A DNA stretch of 64,000 bases from a candidate division KSB3 bacterium. Its GTDB lineage: Bacteria > Moduliflexota > Moduliflexia > Moduliflexales > Moduliflexaceae. The notes beneath the pieces are model-generated. The model ran no database searches. It was not told the origin of the DNA and worked only from the letters and a program-made list of their open reading frames with translations. This document shows, piece by piece, positions 1 through 9,485 of this stretch. The position numbers and the translations under genes were made by a program. Within the stretch, counting starts at the first letter, position 1. Each line of letters begins with the position of its first letter. Where the stretch lies: NCBI GenBank assembly GCA_002748425.1, contig PDSJ01000015.1:62001-126000 (forward strand). The letters are read 5' to 3'.

Positions 1-712
1 AGCCAGGGGGCTGGAGCTGTGAAATCCGGGTTTCGAGAAAGTGCTGTAAACACTCTATGCTTTGAGGGTTGAGATTGACCGCGCCTTTTTTGAGCCGCTT
101 GCAGCGAGGGCAGAGAATCCCACCCTGAGCGAGATGGAAGGCCGGCAGGTGCTGCTCCGGGACTGCATTCTGTTGGGACGCTGTCGGGCGTGTGCGTAAT
201 TTGCCGCAATGAATACAGCGATCAAGTACCGGCGTATAGCCGAGGTGGGCCAGAATTTTTACTTCAAAGGCCGGCAGCAACATGCGTATGTCCTGTCCGT
301 GCTCGATTTGTCGGAGTGTTTCACAGAGTAATCCGTAGACTGGTTTATGGCTGTTATCATATTTTTCAAAGCCCTTGTTGATGAGTTCGGCGAGACAGGA
401 CGCTGCGACGATTTTATGAAAATCGTCATGCAGGCGCGTAAACGCTTCGACCATGTCCACCTGGGTGATTTTGAGCAGCGGTGGGTCCGTCTGCCCGCTA
501 TGTCGCTCAAGGTGCCCGGCTTTATGAAAAAAGATGACGGCTACCCGATTAAAGAGTTCCAGTTTCCCACTGTATTTACTCCTGATCTTCCTGATACCCC
601 TGGCGATGCCCTGAATTTTCCCATAATCTTTTGAAAAAAAAGTTACGATCTTGTCGGCTTCTCCGAGCTTTGAGGCGTTAATAACGATTGCGTCGATGCG
701 TTCAAATGCCAT
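1..712 (-). CDS. recO: DNA repair protein RecO (3' end cut by window edge)
   Basis: RecO helps RecR load RecA onto SSB-coated single strands in RecF-pathway gap repair. The reading frame is open from an ATG at 712 to the left edge, giving 237 residues and lacking only the last few codons of a usual 240-250 residue RecO. The N-terminus (MAFERIDAIVINASKLGEAD) is the expected OB-fold strand pattern, and the C-terminal half carries the zinc-finger pairs: CIHCG near residue 180 and CPRCK near residue 207. It starts 16 bp after the TamB-like gene stop, so the two are probably co-transcribed. Family assignment is firm; the true stop lies outside the window. Confidence 0.93.
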   Translation of the reverse strand, partial: MAFERIDAIVINASKLGEADKIVTFFSKDYGKIQGIARGIRKIRSKYSGKLELFNRVAVIFFHKAGHLERHSGQTDPPLLKITQVDMVEAFTRLHDDFHKIVAASCLAELINKGFEKYDNSHKPVYGLLCETLRQIEHGQDIRMLLPAFEVKILAHLGYTPVLDRCIHCGKLRTRPTASQQNAVPEQHLPAFHLAQGGILCPRCKRLKKGAVNLNPQSIECLQHFLETRISQLQPPG

Positions 713-728
713 AATGTCTTTGGATGGT

Positions 729-3700
729 TTATTTAAATGTAAATTTAAAGGTCATACTTGTGTCCAGTTCTCCGTCTTGATCGCGTTGGGCGGTGATTGA
801 GACATTCTCTGATAATTCATATTCCACCCCGAACAATTGCTCTTTCTCTGTACCGCCGACCGAGGTGGTATAGGTCAGCATCAGGGCATCAAAAAAACGC
901 TTGGCCACTGTGAGTGTCGGCGTTGATTCTGCTTCTTTTGAGCGTGACAATAAGGGATCAACATCGACGGAAAGTCTGTCCAGCTTGAGCGTCTCTTCAA
1001 GCTTTTTTTCCAGGACGCTTTGTAACGGCCGGGTGACAAAACTATAGGCACCCGTCTGAACGCCGGTCCCGGCAGCGAGCAGTCCGGCGATTTCACTGTC
1101 GGAGAGCGGTGGGTCGGAACTCATACTGAATGAAAACTGGTCGAGGTTGCCGTCGATACCCAGTTTCACATCGTATTCCTGGACCACAGTTTCCACCTGT
1201 ACGTTTATTTCCGGGTTGAGACGCAGAGGATCGAGGAAGTCGAATACGCCGCTGATAATGTCATAGCGCGTATCTCCGAAGACTACCCGGCCTTTAGGCA
1301 CCTCAATACGACCTTCTAATTGAGGTTTCAGCGCTGTGCCAAGCACTCTGAGACTGGCCCGTAAATCGATATCCGCGAGTTTATTTTTTACCCGGACGTT
1401 TTGAGGGGCTTTGATGAAGAGTTCCAGCATGATCGGATTTTTGGGCTGTCCTTCAAGAGGTGGAAGTGAGAGCTTTCGATTCTTGGTCCCAACGATGCTC
1501 AAGATGTCGAAATCTTTGCTGTACAAGGCATCGTGTACATGAATTTCACCGGCCAGTTTCTGTTGTTGCATGTCTCCGGAAATCCTGATTCGCGGCGAGA
1601 TATTGAGGCTGAGAGAGTCGATAAGCTTCTCAATGAGCAGATGTTTTCCCTCAACATCGATGCTGAAATCATCCGGGACAAGGCCGGTATAGTTGATGTA
1701 GCCTCCAACGATGACTGTTCCGCTGCCGACCGTGCCCTGCACGTCGAGAATCTCGGCCTTGCCTGGTCCAAAGGCCAGTTTTCCGCTGATATCGGCGATC
1801 GGATCGGGATAGGCTGCGAGTTTGATGTTTCCACGATTCAGCTCGGCCAGCCCTTCCAGTCGAGGTTCCTCGACGTTGCCTTCAAGATTGCAAATGAGCT
1901 GCAGATGCCCGCCTAATGATTGTATCCCGATATCATCAGGCAGGAAGGGCTTTATGCCTCTGAGATCGAGAATCCCGTCAATATCCAGATCGAAATGTCC
2001 TTGAAAATCCAGCACACCTTTCGCAAACATGCCTAATTCCTCTCCTCTCATTTCCAGCGAATTGACATGGACAGCTTCCGGCGTCAGCACAATGTCGATG
2101 TCTTTGGTATTCTCCATTTTTTGGCCGAACACATCGAGAAGTACCTGGCTGAATTTCACATCTGCAGACAGATGCTGTAAGTCTGTCAACAAGCCCTCTG
2201 AGCGAATTGTACCGCTGATCAGGCCTGTGATACCTTCTAATTCGACAAAAATCGAAAGGATCTGCTCGATAGCTGCTTCGTGTGTCTCCACCTTGAGCGC
2301 ATAAGGAAGGCCCGTCTCCAAACTGAGTTCCAGCGAAACGCGGAGTTTATCGCGGAACGTTCTCAGAGAGCTCTGGAGTTCCCGGCCGGCAAGTAAGAGG
2401 CTACAATACACGTCTTCAACCGTTTTCTCGGCATACTGTAAATCTTTCAGGGTGATTTCAGCAGTTGCTTCAGGATCGTCTATGCTGCCGGAAGCCCGGG
2501 CGTTGAGATCGATTTTCCCTTCATATTGAGGCGCGAAGGAGTTCAGCGCGTCAACAGTATGAAGATCGATATTGTGGGCGTCGATTTCAGCTTGGAAAGA
2601 CAGATCAAAGCCTAGGCCTCCTTTGACCGCGATACGGCCTTCATTTTTTATCAGTATCAGATTGTCAGTAGAAATCTGCCTGTCTGCCATTTTGATCGTT
2701 CCGCGAAGTGAATCGAAGCGCTGCCCCCAGGCATTGATATCAGTGATATGCAGCGGCAGCTCGATTGCAGGATTCTCCGCGGTCCCTGTAAGGAGAGCAT
2801 CGATCGGTTCCAGGATCCCTTTCAGTGCCAGATCCTGTTTGCTGAGCGCAAGGTAATCTGCTAAAGGTGCCTCTGCGATGCTGATGGGGAAGTGGATCTC
2901 TGGTCCTGCCTCTCCAGTGAGCGTCAGAGTTCCGTGACTTTTGATTTCAGCCTCATTGTAACGGAGTTGCAGCTGCTTAACGTGCAGAGTGTTGTTTTGA
3001 AAGGCGACCTCGGCTGTGATATCGTCTGCCTTGACCCAGGCAAGATCGGCCTGGCTGAGATGGGCGCTGGCGACGATGTTCAGCTCTGAAAGCGAGCCTT
3101 GAACGCTACCGCTGAATTCTTTGATTTGCCCGTCAACATGATGTAAAAAAGAATCTTTGTCGAGTCCCGGCACGAATAGCAGAGCCTGCCGCATCAGGGC
3201 GTTGAGGCGTTGAGCCGAAATATCATAGCTGATATCGACGTACGGACCACTGCTCTCGATCGTTCCGGAACTCTCTAGCAGCAGAACGTCGGAATTGACC
3301 CGAAGAGTCGATACTGTCACCCTGCGATCTTGAAATGTGCTCATAAGATCGAGGACAAAAGGTGTCTGTTGGATGCGTTGTTCAGAGCTCGCGGGGTCCA
3401 CTGAAGTGATACCTATGCTGCCTTTTCCTTGCAGGTCGATTTGGGCCAGAATATCTTCCAGGGCAAAAGAATCTCCCTGACAATCGAGCGCCCCTGCCAG
3501 CGTTCCGGAGACAGTAAAGCCTTGACCGGCGTCATGGGGCTTCAATTGCTGCACGATACGCTCAAGAATGATATCTTTCAGCGTGAGCTGCGTTTTGAAA
3601 GTCGAATTGAGTAGGCCGAGCTGGCCGTTCCCCCGGATACTGCCGCCGAAGATCTCGACAAAGAGTTGTGAAAATGTCAGGGTTTCCTGCGCAATGCTGA

Positions 3701-5303
3701 CGTTGGCCTGGATGTGTTGTGAAGTGACGCCATAGGCGGTCAGCTTGTCGATGCCCAGCGCAGCGTCGAGCGTAAGATGAGCCAGGTCAAAGTGGCTGCC
3801 TCTGGCTGTAATCGGACCACTGATGCGTCCAGTCACCTGCGGAGGATCAGGCATCAGGGCCATGATTGATCCAAGCTCGACTTCTCGTGTTTCGATTTCA
3901 GCCTGATAGAGAAAATCATCATAGAAGTTCAGGTGTCCTTTCGCCTGTAAATGCCCCTGAAAAGCGTTCACAGACAGGCTGTCGATGAACAGCCTTCGTT
4001 CGGCGATTCTAAGCTGACCCTGTCCTTGTTCGATGTCAACACCATAGATCGAATCACGTTCAAACTCCAGAGAAGCATCGATGAGAAGATCGTTGAAATC
4101 GAGACTGTCCCCTCCGACACTCACATTCCCGCTGACAGGCCCCCGGATATCGAGTGGAGAATCAGGTTCAAGTATTGAATTCACATGTTCCAGATGGACG
4201 CGATCGAGAGTGACCTGAGCTGAGATCCTGGGGGAAGCGGCAAGTGACAGATCGGCGTTCCCCTGGATTGTTCCGTCCCAGAGTTCGGCATACAGATCAC
4301 TGATACCAAGCTGCATATCCTGATAGCTCAGATCGGCGTCAAGCCTCCCGAATTGCAGTTCCCAGGCCGTGCCTTGCGGTAGTGAGAGATGTCCTTTTGC
4401 CTGAAGATCCAGAATATTTCCGCGTATCTGTCCTTTGAAATCGGCGAGACCGTGTAAATTCTGATCGAGGTCTGCAAGCCGATCGATTTCATCAAGCGCT
4501 GCCTGGGCATGAAGCGACAGGTCGAACTCTGCTTGCGGGAGATTGAAAACGTCGCCGCTAATGTCGACTGAAGAGGCCCCGGCCTTGACCTGAAATGCCG
4601 AAAGAGACACGGTCTGTTCGTGAAAGTCGATTGTGCCGTTGAGTGCGAGCGGCAGCACAGCTCGATTTTGAAAGGCGATTTCACTGTCTTCCAGCGTCAG
4701 GACGGCATGTGTACGAAAGCCTCTCATGCGAAATGAGGCCAGGATATTCAAGCAGCCCAGATCGATACGCAGGGGTTGTCGTTGATCGGCAAAATGAATT
4801 TTTGCATCATTCAGTTCGATATGAGGAATACTGAGGCGATTCAGGAGTGCCTGCATGTTAAAAATGGAGGGGTCTTGAGGGCGTTCCGGTTCCTGGGGAG
4901 GAAATATCGGTAAATTTGAACGTCCCTCTTTGTCAAACTCGACCCAAATGTCGGGGGTGTCAAAGATCACGTTCGTGATGACAATATCAGGGGAAATCAG
5001 GCTGCGCAGCGCAAGCTGGGCCTGAGCGCGTTTGACAGCGAACATGGTTCCTTCCGACAGCTTCTGCCGCCGGGCGATCGCGAGTTCTGAGATAACAAAT
5101 TTTGGGTTGGGAAAGCTCAGATGGACACTTTCAAGAGCAACCTCCCGTTGAAGCTGTTCGCTGAGAATTGTTTGAAGGTGTGCAGTCAGGACCCGATCGA
5201 TCGTATCAGCGAAAAACAGATGATAGCCGAAAATGACCGTCAGAACCAAAACACTGAACACAAGCAGGGCGATGACAAAGGCACTTTTGAGAAGTTTCTT
5301 CAT
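729..5303 (-). CDS. tamB: TamB-like translocation/assembly protein (AsmA/DUF490)
   Basis: A 1524-residue protein with one N-terminal membrane anchor (about residues 7-28) followed by a very long periplasmic region of repeating beta-strand patterns, typical of the AsmA/TamB repeating-beta-groove proteins that bridge inner and outer membranes for lipid or outer-membrane-protein transport. The C-terminal 350 residues match the TamB (DUF490) domain, including the stretch around GRVVFGDTRYDIISG and the end rich in alternating hydrophobic strands finishing in FKFTFK. The length is near the usual 1200-1500. No tamA neighbour is visible. It is followed after 16 bp by recO. The start ATG has only a weak AAAGA ribosome site. 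Confidence 0.82.
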   Translation of the reverse strand: MKKLLKSAFVIALLVFSVLVLTVIFGYHLFFADTIDRVLTAHLQTILSEQLQREVALESVHLSFPNPKFVISELAIARRQKLSEGTMFAVKRAQAQLALRSLISPDIVITNVIFDTPDIWVEFDKEGRSNLPIFPPQEPERPQDPSIFNMQALLNRLSIPHIELNDAKIHFADQRQPLRIDLGCLNILASFRMRGFRTHAVLTLEDSEIAFQNRAVLPLALNGTIDFHEQTVSLSAFQVKAGASSVDISGDVFNLPQAEFDLSLHAQAALDEIDRLADLDQNLHGLADFKGQIRGNILDLQAKGHLSLPQGTAWELQFGRLDADLSYQDMQLGISDLYAELWDGTIQGNADLSLAASPRISAQVTLDRVHLEHVNSILEPDSPLDIRGPVSGNVSVGGDSLDFNDLLIDASLEFERDSIYGVDIEQGQGQLRIAERRLFIDSLSVNAFQGHLQAKGHLNFYDDFLYQAEIETREVELGSIMALMPDPPQVTGRISGPITARGSHFDLAHLTLDAALGIDKLTAYGVTSQHIQANVSIAQETLTFSQLFVEIFGGSIRGNGQLGLLNSTFKTQLTLKDIILERIVQQLKPHDAGQGFTVSGTLAGALDCQGDSFALEDILAQIDLQGKGSIGITSVDPASSEQRIQQTPFVLDLMSTFQDRRVTVSTLRVNSDVLLLESSGTIESSGPYVDISYDISAQRLNALMRQALLFVPGLDKDSFLHHVDGQIKEFSGSVQGSLSELNIVASAHLSQADLAWVKADDITAEVAFQNNTLHVKQLQLRYNEAEIKSHGTLTLTGEAGPEIHFPISIAEAPLADYLALSKQDLALKGILEPIDALLTGTAENPAIELPLHITDINAWGQRFDSLRGTIKMADRQISTDNLILIKNEGRIAVKGGLGFDLSFQAEIDAHNIDLHTVDALNSFAPQYEGKIDLNARASGSIDDPEATAEITLKDLQYAEKTVEDVYCSLLLAGRELQSSLRTFRDKLRVSLELSLETGLPYALKVETHEAAIEQILSIFVELEGITGLISGTIRSEGLLTDLQHLSADVKFSQVLLDVFGQKMENTKDIDIVLTPEAVHVNSLEMRGEELGMFAKGVLDFQGHFDLDIDGILDLRGIKPFLPDDIGIQSLGGHLQLICNLEGNVEEPRLEGLAELNRGNIKLAAYPDPIADISGKLAFGPGKAEILDVQGTVGSGTVIVGGYINYTGLVPDDFSIDVEGKHLLIEKLIDSLSLNISPRIRISGDMQQQKLAGEIHVHDALYSKDFDILSIVGTKNRKLSLPPLEGQPKNPIMLELFIKAPQNVRVKNKLADIDLRASLRVLGTALKPQLEGRIEVPKGRVVFGDTRYDIISGVFDFLDPLRLNPEINVQVETVVQEYDVKLGIDGNLDQFSFSMSSDPPLSDSEIAGLLAAGTGVQTGAYSFVTRPLQSVLEKKLEETLKLDRLSVDVDPLLSRSKEAESTPTLTVAKRFFDALMLTYTTSVGGTEKEQLFGVEYELSENVSITAQRDQDGELDTSMTFKFTFK

Positions 5304-5309
5304 ATATCT

Positions 5310-5612
5310 TTAATCGCTATGTGAATGGATACTATATTGCCCTAAACCGTCCACCCAAATTCTTCCAGTAACAGACAATGATGGTTTATGAATGGATAAC
5401 GTTATGAAACTGAGTTTATCTGGAACAGAACCAGACCAAGTATACTGCTCAGCCTCTTCTGTAAACTGTTCACGATTTGCAGTGACGGAAACATCATCAA
5501 AGAGATTCAGCACAACTCGTTCTTCCTGAAGAAGAATTTCAGGAAACAGATAATTATGTCTTACTCCAGGAAAAATGTCAAGTTTTGCGTTCCTGTCACT
5601 GTGAGAAAGCAC
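5310..5612 (-). pseudogene. Truncated fragment of a secreted-protein N-terminal domain
   Basis: An open frame of 100 codons from a GTG preceded by AAAGGA, ending in a TAG just upstream of tamB. The peptide (FPGVRHNYLFPEILLQ ... LNLFDDVSVTANRE ... YTWSGSVPD ... GQYSIHSHSD) resembles the propeptide-like leader found ahead of large secreted metalloproteases or adhesins, in which an LFDD motif is followed by a YTW strand pair. No signal peptide precedes it and no catalytic or repeat part follows, so it is most likely a leftover of a larger gene. The resemblance is from memory of the pattern; a short intact gene of unknown role is the alternative. Confidence 0.4.
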
Positions 5613-5726
5613 GCACTTTTTCCTTTATGAAGGCACTGTAGCTGCTTTTTCAGGGAAATTGGAAAAAATACGATTTTTTTTATTGACATGATAAAAGGAA
5701 TTTTTTTATGTTATCCAGCACATCAA

Positions 5727-5810
5727 GCCGAAGTGGTGGAATTGGTAGACACGCTATCTTGAGGGGGTAGTGGACAACCGTCCGTGGGGGTTCGAGTCCC
5801 CCCTTCGGCA
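5727..5810 (+). tRNA. tRNA-Leu (anticodon GAG)
   Basis: An 84-nt tRNA with a perfect acceptor stem (GCCGAAG with CTTCGGC plus discriminator A), a D-arm with GTGGAATTGGTAGAC, an anticodon stem CTATC/GGTAG around loop TTGAGGG (GAG at the anticodon position), a long variable arm as expected of class II leucine tRNAs, and a T-arm GGGGG-TTCGAGT-CCCCC. CCA is not encoded; TGT follows the discriminator. It reads CUC and CUU codons. It lies alone between a minus-strand gene fragment and a convergent minus-strand MFS gene. Confidence 0.96.
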
Positions 5811-5852
5811 TGTTTATGCCTTTTTTGCACGCCAGCACGCCAGACCGATTTG

Positions 5853-7040
5853 TTATTGGGCTTGTAACGCTCGTTCCGATATTTTCAAAAACGCCCCGAT
5901 TATCACAAAGCATCCAGCCATAAGGAGAAAGACTGGTCGCAATCCTATACAGGCGGCAAATATTCCTCCGCTGAGTGATCCGGAAAACCAGCCAAAGGCC
6001 CTTGCGCTGCCAATGATGCCAAAAGCCGATCCATGTTGGGCTGCTGGTACGATACGACTGAGAAGAACTTTCAGCAGCGGATCGATGCCTCCCATGCAAA
6101 GTGCTGCGAAAAAGTAGAGAATCGTCAAGTGCCAGACTTCTGTCACAAAAAACGTCCCCATTCCAAAGGCGGCTGTACTGAAAGCAAGGACCCTGACAAG
6201 GCGTGTCGCCTGGCCTCGTCGAGAGAGTGCTCCGGCAAGAATTCCGGCGAATACTGAGGCAATCCCGGCGGCAGAGCCAACAATACCGGTTTGCGTAGCG
6301 ACTGTAGCCGGCCTGCTGGTCAAGTCCTGCACAACAAGCGGCAGTACGGGGTTTTGCATGGTCCGGGCTGCAGCATAGATAAAAATCACAATGATAATGG
6401 GGATGACGCCGCCGAGCAGCATGAGCGCTTTCATCTCGGCGAAAAAAGAAAACGAGCCGTTCCTGCGACCGATGGTGTGCTCGCGTACAAAGATAAATGT
6501 GAGGAGAAAAGAGAGACAGAGCAGGCCCGCTGCCATCAGAAAGGATGCGCGATACCCGAAACGATCGGAGAACACGCCCCCTGCCAGCGGGCCGATCGAG
6601 TTCCCACAGAACACCGCAGCATTCATAAGTCCAATCGCGAGTCCTCGATGTTCTTGAGGAGTCTCCGCAATTACAAGCGTTAAATAGGCGGTTACTGTGC
6701 CAGTGAAGCAGCCTTGCAGCAGGCGAAAGAGCAGTAATGTTTCTGGAGAATGGGCCAGTCCCATGCCTAAGAGTGCAATCGTTCCTCCAAGACCAGCCCG
6801 CAGGGTCATCGGCTTTTTGCCGTAACGATCGGCGAGATAGCCCCAGAATGGCGTCATAATGGCCATAGTAAAGGCCGCACTTGACGTGAATATTCCGGAC
6901 CAGATTCGAAGCAGCACAGGTTCCTGAATACCCAGTTCCTGGAGATAAAAGGGCCCAAAGGGCAATGCAAAGCTAAACCCTGCAATCGATAGAAGCTGCG
7001 CGATCCAGAGAGCAACTAAGTTTTGTTTCCAACACGGCAT
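5853..7040 (-). CDS. Major facilitator superfamily transporter
   Basis: A 395-residue integral membrane protein with about twelve predicted helices in two six-helix halves. The MFS signature between helices 2 and 3 is present (GYLADRYGKKPM near residue 66), and a second copy pattern (ALSRRGQATR) lies in the central loop between helices 8 and 9. The overall organisation fits the DHA1 drug:H+ antiporter or multidrug-efflux group, but substrate cannot be inferred. It lies downstream of an aldo/keto reductase with 82 bp between them; a loose two-gene unit is possible. The start ATG gives a normal short cytoplasmic N-terminus. Confidence 0.85.
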   Translation of the reverse strand: MPCWKQNLVALWIAQLLSIAGFSFALPFGPFYLQELGIQEPVLLRIWSGIFTSSAAFTMAIMTPFWGYLADRYGKKPMTLRAGLGGTIALLGMGLAHSPETLLLFRLLQGCFTGTVTAYLTLVIAETPQEHRGLAIGLMNAAVFCGNSIGPLAGGVFSDRFGYRASFLMAAGLLCLSFLLTFIFVREHTIGRRNGSFSFFAEMKALMLLGGVIPIIIVIFIYAAARTMQNPVLPLVVQDLTSRPATVATQTGIVGSAAGIASVFAGILAGALSRRGQATRLVRVLAFSTAAFGMGTFFVTEVWHLTILYFFAALCMGGIDPLLKVLLSRIVPAAQHGSAFGIIGSARAFGWFSGSLSGGIFAACIGLRPVFLLMAGCFVIIGAFLKISERALQAQ

Positions 7041-7122
7041 AAAAAAGAAAAAAGACCAAGGGCTGAGGGAACAGGAGTGCTGCTGAACACAGAAGTCCTG
7101 GAACGCAGTATTTCATCTTTCA

Positions 7123-8094
7123 TTATTGCGACCACTCAGTCGGCTTACGGTCCCAGCGATGGGTTTTTAGGTCGGCCAGGAGTTCTGGCGCAAGTCCTTT
7201 GCCATCACTCGTAGCAATATTCGAACGCACGTGCGCTGTTTTACGCATCCCGGGAATCGTGGTGCTGACGGTCTTATTGCAGAGGATAAAACGCAGGGCG
7301 ATTTCCGGCATACTGACATCCGGCGGGACCAGCGCTTTCAACGCATCGGCGTGCTCGACACTGCTTTCCAGATTCTCAGGGACGAAATAGCTACTGCGCC
7401 AGTCGTCTGCCGGGAACGTCGTGTGCTTCGTGAAGGTCCCGGTGAGGGTTCCTTCGTCAAAAGGCACTCTGGCGATTACGCCGATATCGTATTCTTGGCA
7501 AAGTGGAAAAAGCCGATCTTCCGGGTTTTGGTCAAAAATATTATAAATGACCTGCACCGCATCGATCCGGCCGCTTCGAATGGTGTCCAGACTATTGTCT
7601 GGTTCCCAGCGGTTGATGCTGATTCCGACAGCCTGAATCTTGCCGGCTTGTTTAAGTTTTTCAATGCTGTCCTGCCAGCGTTCGTCCTGGGCCCAGGCGT
7701 CTTCCCAAACATGGAACTGAATCAGATCGAGGGTTTCGACGTCGATATTCTGCAACGTTTTTTCGACATATTCCACAATATGCTCTGGTGGAAAACATTC
7801 GTCGAGCGTGAAGCCCCGCTGCGAGGGCCAAGTGAAATTTTTCGGCGGAATTTTACTGGCAGTATAAAGGCGCTTTTCCGGATGCCGTTTCAGCACCTGT
7901 CCTAAAATCTGCTCGCTTTTTCCCGCTCCATAGCCCCAGGCGGTATCAAAAAAATTACAGCCAAGCTCTACCGCGACATCGAGTGAATGCAGGGATTCAT
8001 CGTCATCAGAGCCTGTCCAGCCGGCCATGCCCCACATCCCATAGCCGATTTCGCTCACTTGCCAGTCTGTCCTGCCGAACCTGCGATATTGCAT
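7123..8094 (-). CDS. Aldo/keto reductase
   Basis: A 323-residue NADP-dependent oxidoreductase of the aldo/keto reductase TIM-barrel superfamily. The catalytic tetrad can be read: Asp in NFFDTAWGYG, the Tyr six residues later, Lys in TASKIPPKN, and His in LIQFHVWED. The C-terminal NADP-binding region has TTIPGMRK followed by VRSN. The sequence is closest in style to the YajO/Tas or L-glyceraldehyde reductase-like AKRs that act on aldehydes or sugars. The ATG at 8094 is preceded in the minus sense by GGAGGAAGTCGCT, a good ribosome site. Confidence 0.9.
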   Translation of the reverse strand: MQYRRFGRTDWQVSEIGYGMWGMAGWTGSDDDESLHSLDVAVELGCNFFDTAWGYGAGKSEQILGQVLKRHPEKRLYTASKIPPKNFTWPSQRGFTLDECFPPEHIVEYVEKTLQNIDVETLDLIQFHVWEDAWAQDERWQDSIEKLKQAGKIQAVGISINRWEPDNSLDTIRSGRIDAVQVIYNIFDQNPEDRLFPLCQEYDIGVIARVPFDEGTLTGTFTKHTTFPADDWRSSYFVPENLESSVEHADALKALVPPDVSMPEIALRFILCNKTVSTTIPGMRKTAHVRSNIATSDGKGLAPELLADLKTHRWDRKPTEWSQ

Positions 8095-8383
8095 AGCGAC
8101 TTCCTCCCATCATTAGTACAGGCAGTGAAATATCTTTAAGATGTCCTCCCAGCGCAATGGTAATAATAACGGAAATTCGGGATGAAGAATTGTTGAACGG
8201 ATCATATCAGGCTGAATGCTGCCTATGGCAGCGCCCCGGAACTGTCAAGTTTTCAGATCTGAAAATCAGGCTTTTCCCTGTTGACAGCGCGATAGCGTCG
8301 CAAGAGAAGATCTGAGGAAAGAAGAAAGTTCTGCGTTTTATCTTGACAATAAGACGCTATGCGTGTGGAAATGAAAGAAATGC
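8095..8383. other. Intergenic region without a recognised gene
   Basis: Spacer between divergent genes. It contains a CTTGACAATAAG segment near 8343 that matches the first 12 bases of the dnaJ promoter element, but with no convincing -10 at the right distance. A short inverted repeat GCTGCC/GGCAGC lies near 8218. I see no open frame with a ribosome site. Confidence 0.4.
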
Positions 8384-8411
8384 TTGCATGAAGATGTAAA
8401 GATATTATACA
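8384..8411 (+). promoter_or_regulatory. Candidate sigma-70-type promoter of the 8476 lipoprotein
   Basis: TTGCAT at 8384-8389, 16-bp spacer, TATACA at 8406-8411. The -10 region lies in the string AAGATATTAT, the same ten bases found at the -10 region of the dnaJ and clpB promoters in this window. Confidence 0.45.
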
Positions 8412-8475
8412 CATCAGGTCAGAGAGCTGCTGTCCCCCTTTAGCCGGTGTGTGTTAACGAAGAGGAGAGTGCACG

Positions 8476-8934
8476 ATGAAAGTCAAAAAATCGGTGTGGA
8501 TGCTTTTATGTCTCTTGTTCATGGGAACGGTTGTATTTTCGGGCTGCGGCGGTGATGATAATTCGCCAACATCACCGGAAAATCCGTTGAATGTGAGTGG
8601 GAACTGGGATATTAAAGCGGACGGATATTCAAATATACGAGCGACGTTGTCACATAGCGGTACGACAGTAACAGCAACAGATTTAGCAACATACCATGTA
8701 GGGCAGGATGGCTCGCCACAGTTCGACAATACCGCTGAAAAGTTGTCAGGAAGTACTGAAAGCCCTGTTGGTTCAACAGGCTCGCGCACGATTACGCTGC
8801 ATGCAAAATTTGTGGGGACAATTGGGTCGATTACAATGACCGGCACGGTTAACAAAAAGAATGATTCCATGAGCGGAACGTATATTGATAATCTCGGCGG
8901 CCATGGGAATTGGACTGCTACGCTCCTCCAGTAA
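8476..8934 (+). CDS. Small secreted lipoprotein, function unknown
   Basis: A 152-residue protein with a textbook lipoprotein signal: MKVKK, a hydrophobic core, then lipobox FSGC with Cys at about residue 25. Aspartates after the Cys are compatible with several sorting outcomes. The mature part is a predicted all-beta domain rich in Thr, Ser and Gly, with repeating strands such as GNWDIKADG, TVTATDLAT and GTYIDNLGG that look like a lipocalin-like or META-like small barrel; I do not recognise a named family. GAGGAG stands 9 nt before the ATG. It appears monocistronic, with its own promoter about 65 bp upstream. Confidence 0.75.
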   Translation: MKVKKSVWMLLCLLFMGTVVFSGCGGDDNSPTSPENPLNVSGNWDIKADGYSNIRATLSHSGTTVTATDLATYHVGQDGSPQFDNTAEKLSGSTESPVGSTGSRTITLHAKFVGTIGSITMTGTVNKKNDSMSGTYIDNLGGHGNWTATLLQ

Positions 8935-9032
8935 AGTCGTCCAGTGGCTGATTCTGCTGATCAACGATTGTGTGCCCTGTGCTTTGACAGCGATTTGCCT
9001 CGATTGGAACAAATCAAAGTAAGAGTAAAATT

Positions 9033-9433
9033 CTAAGTCGTTAGCAGCGTATACAGGACTTTCAGCAGTGTCAGGAACACGACAGTCAAAAAAACCGGTC
9101 GGATGAGACCTGTTCCGCCGTTACGAATGGCAAGGCTCGAACCGGCGCAGGCTCCGAGAAGCTGCCCAAGGGCCATCACAAGTCCTTCGGTATAAGAGAA
9201 TATGTCCGCCGAGGGCAAAAAGTATCAGCGCGATGATATTGCTGGTGAAGTTCATGATGCGCGTGGCCCCGGCAGCTGCTCTGCAGTTTATTCGTCCCCA
9301 ATGCTGTCTGAGGAGGCAGTCCGATTGACAGGAGTAAGGGCAGCGCAATCAGTCCGCCTCCACCGGCAATTGAGTCGACAAAGCCCGCACAAAATCCACC
9401 GCCAGAGAGCAGCAGAAGATCAGGAAGTGTCAT
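9033..9433 (-). pseudogene. TauE/SafE (TSUP) permease remnant with internal deletion
   Basis: The first 52 codons read as the N-terminus of a sulfite-exporter TauE/SafE (YfcA-like) permease: FVDSIAGGGGLIALPLLL then TNKLQSS. The following bases, one frame over, continue at TRIMNFTSNIIALILFALGG, which in intact relatives lies about 130 residues further on. After a second frame change near 9200 the C-terminus GLVMALGQLLGACAGS to IRPVFLTVVFLTLLK completes the gene. So the central half of the protein is deleted and two frame shifts remain in 401 bp. Intact members are about 250 residues. A working product is very unlikely. Confidence 0.85.
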
Positions 9434-9485
9434 AAGGCTGAAGGTGTGCCCTGGCCGTTGTTTCTGCGAGAGCAGGCAGGTCAGG

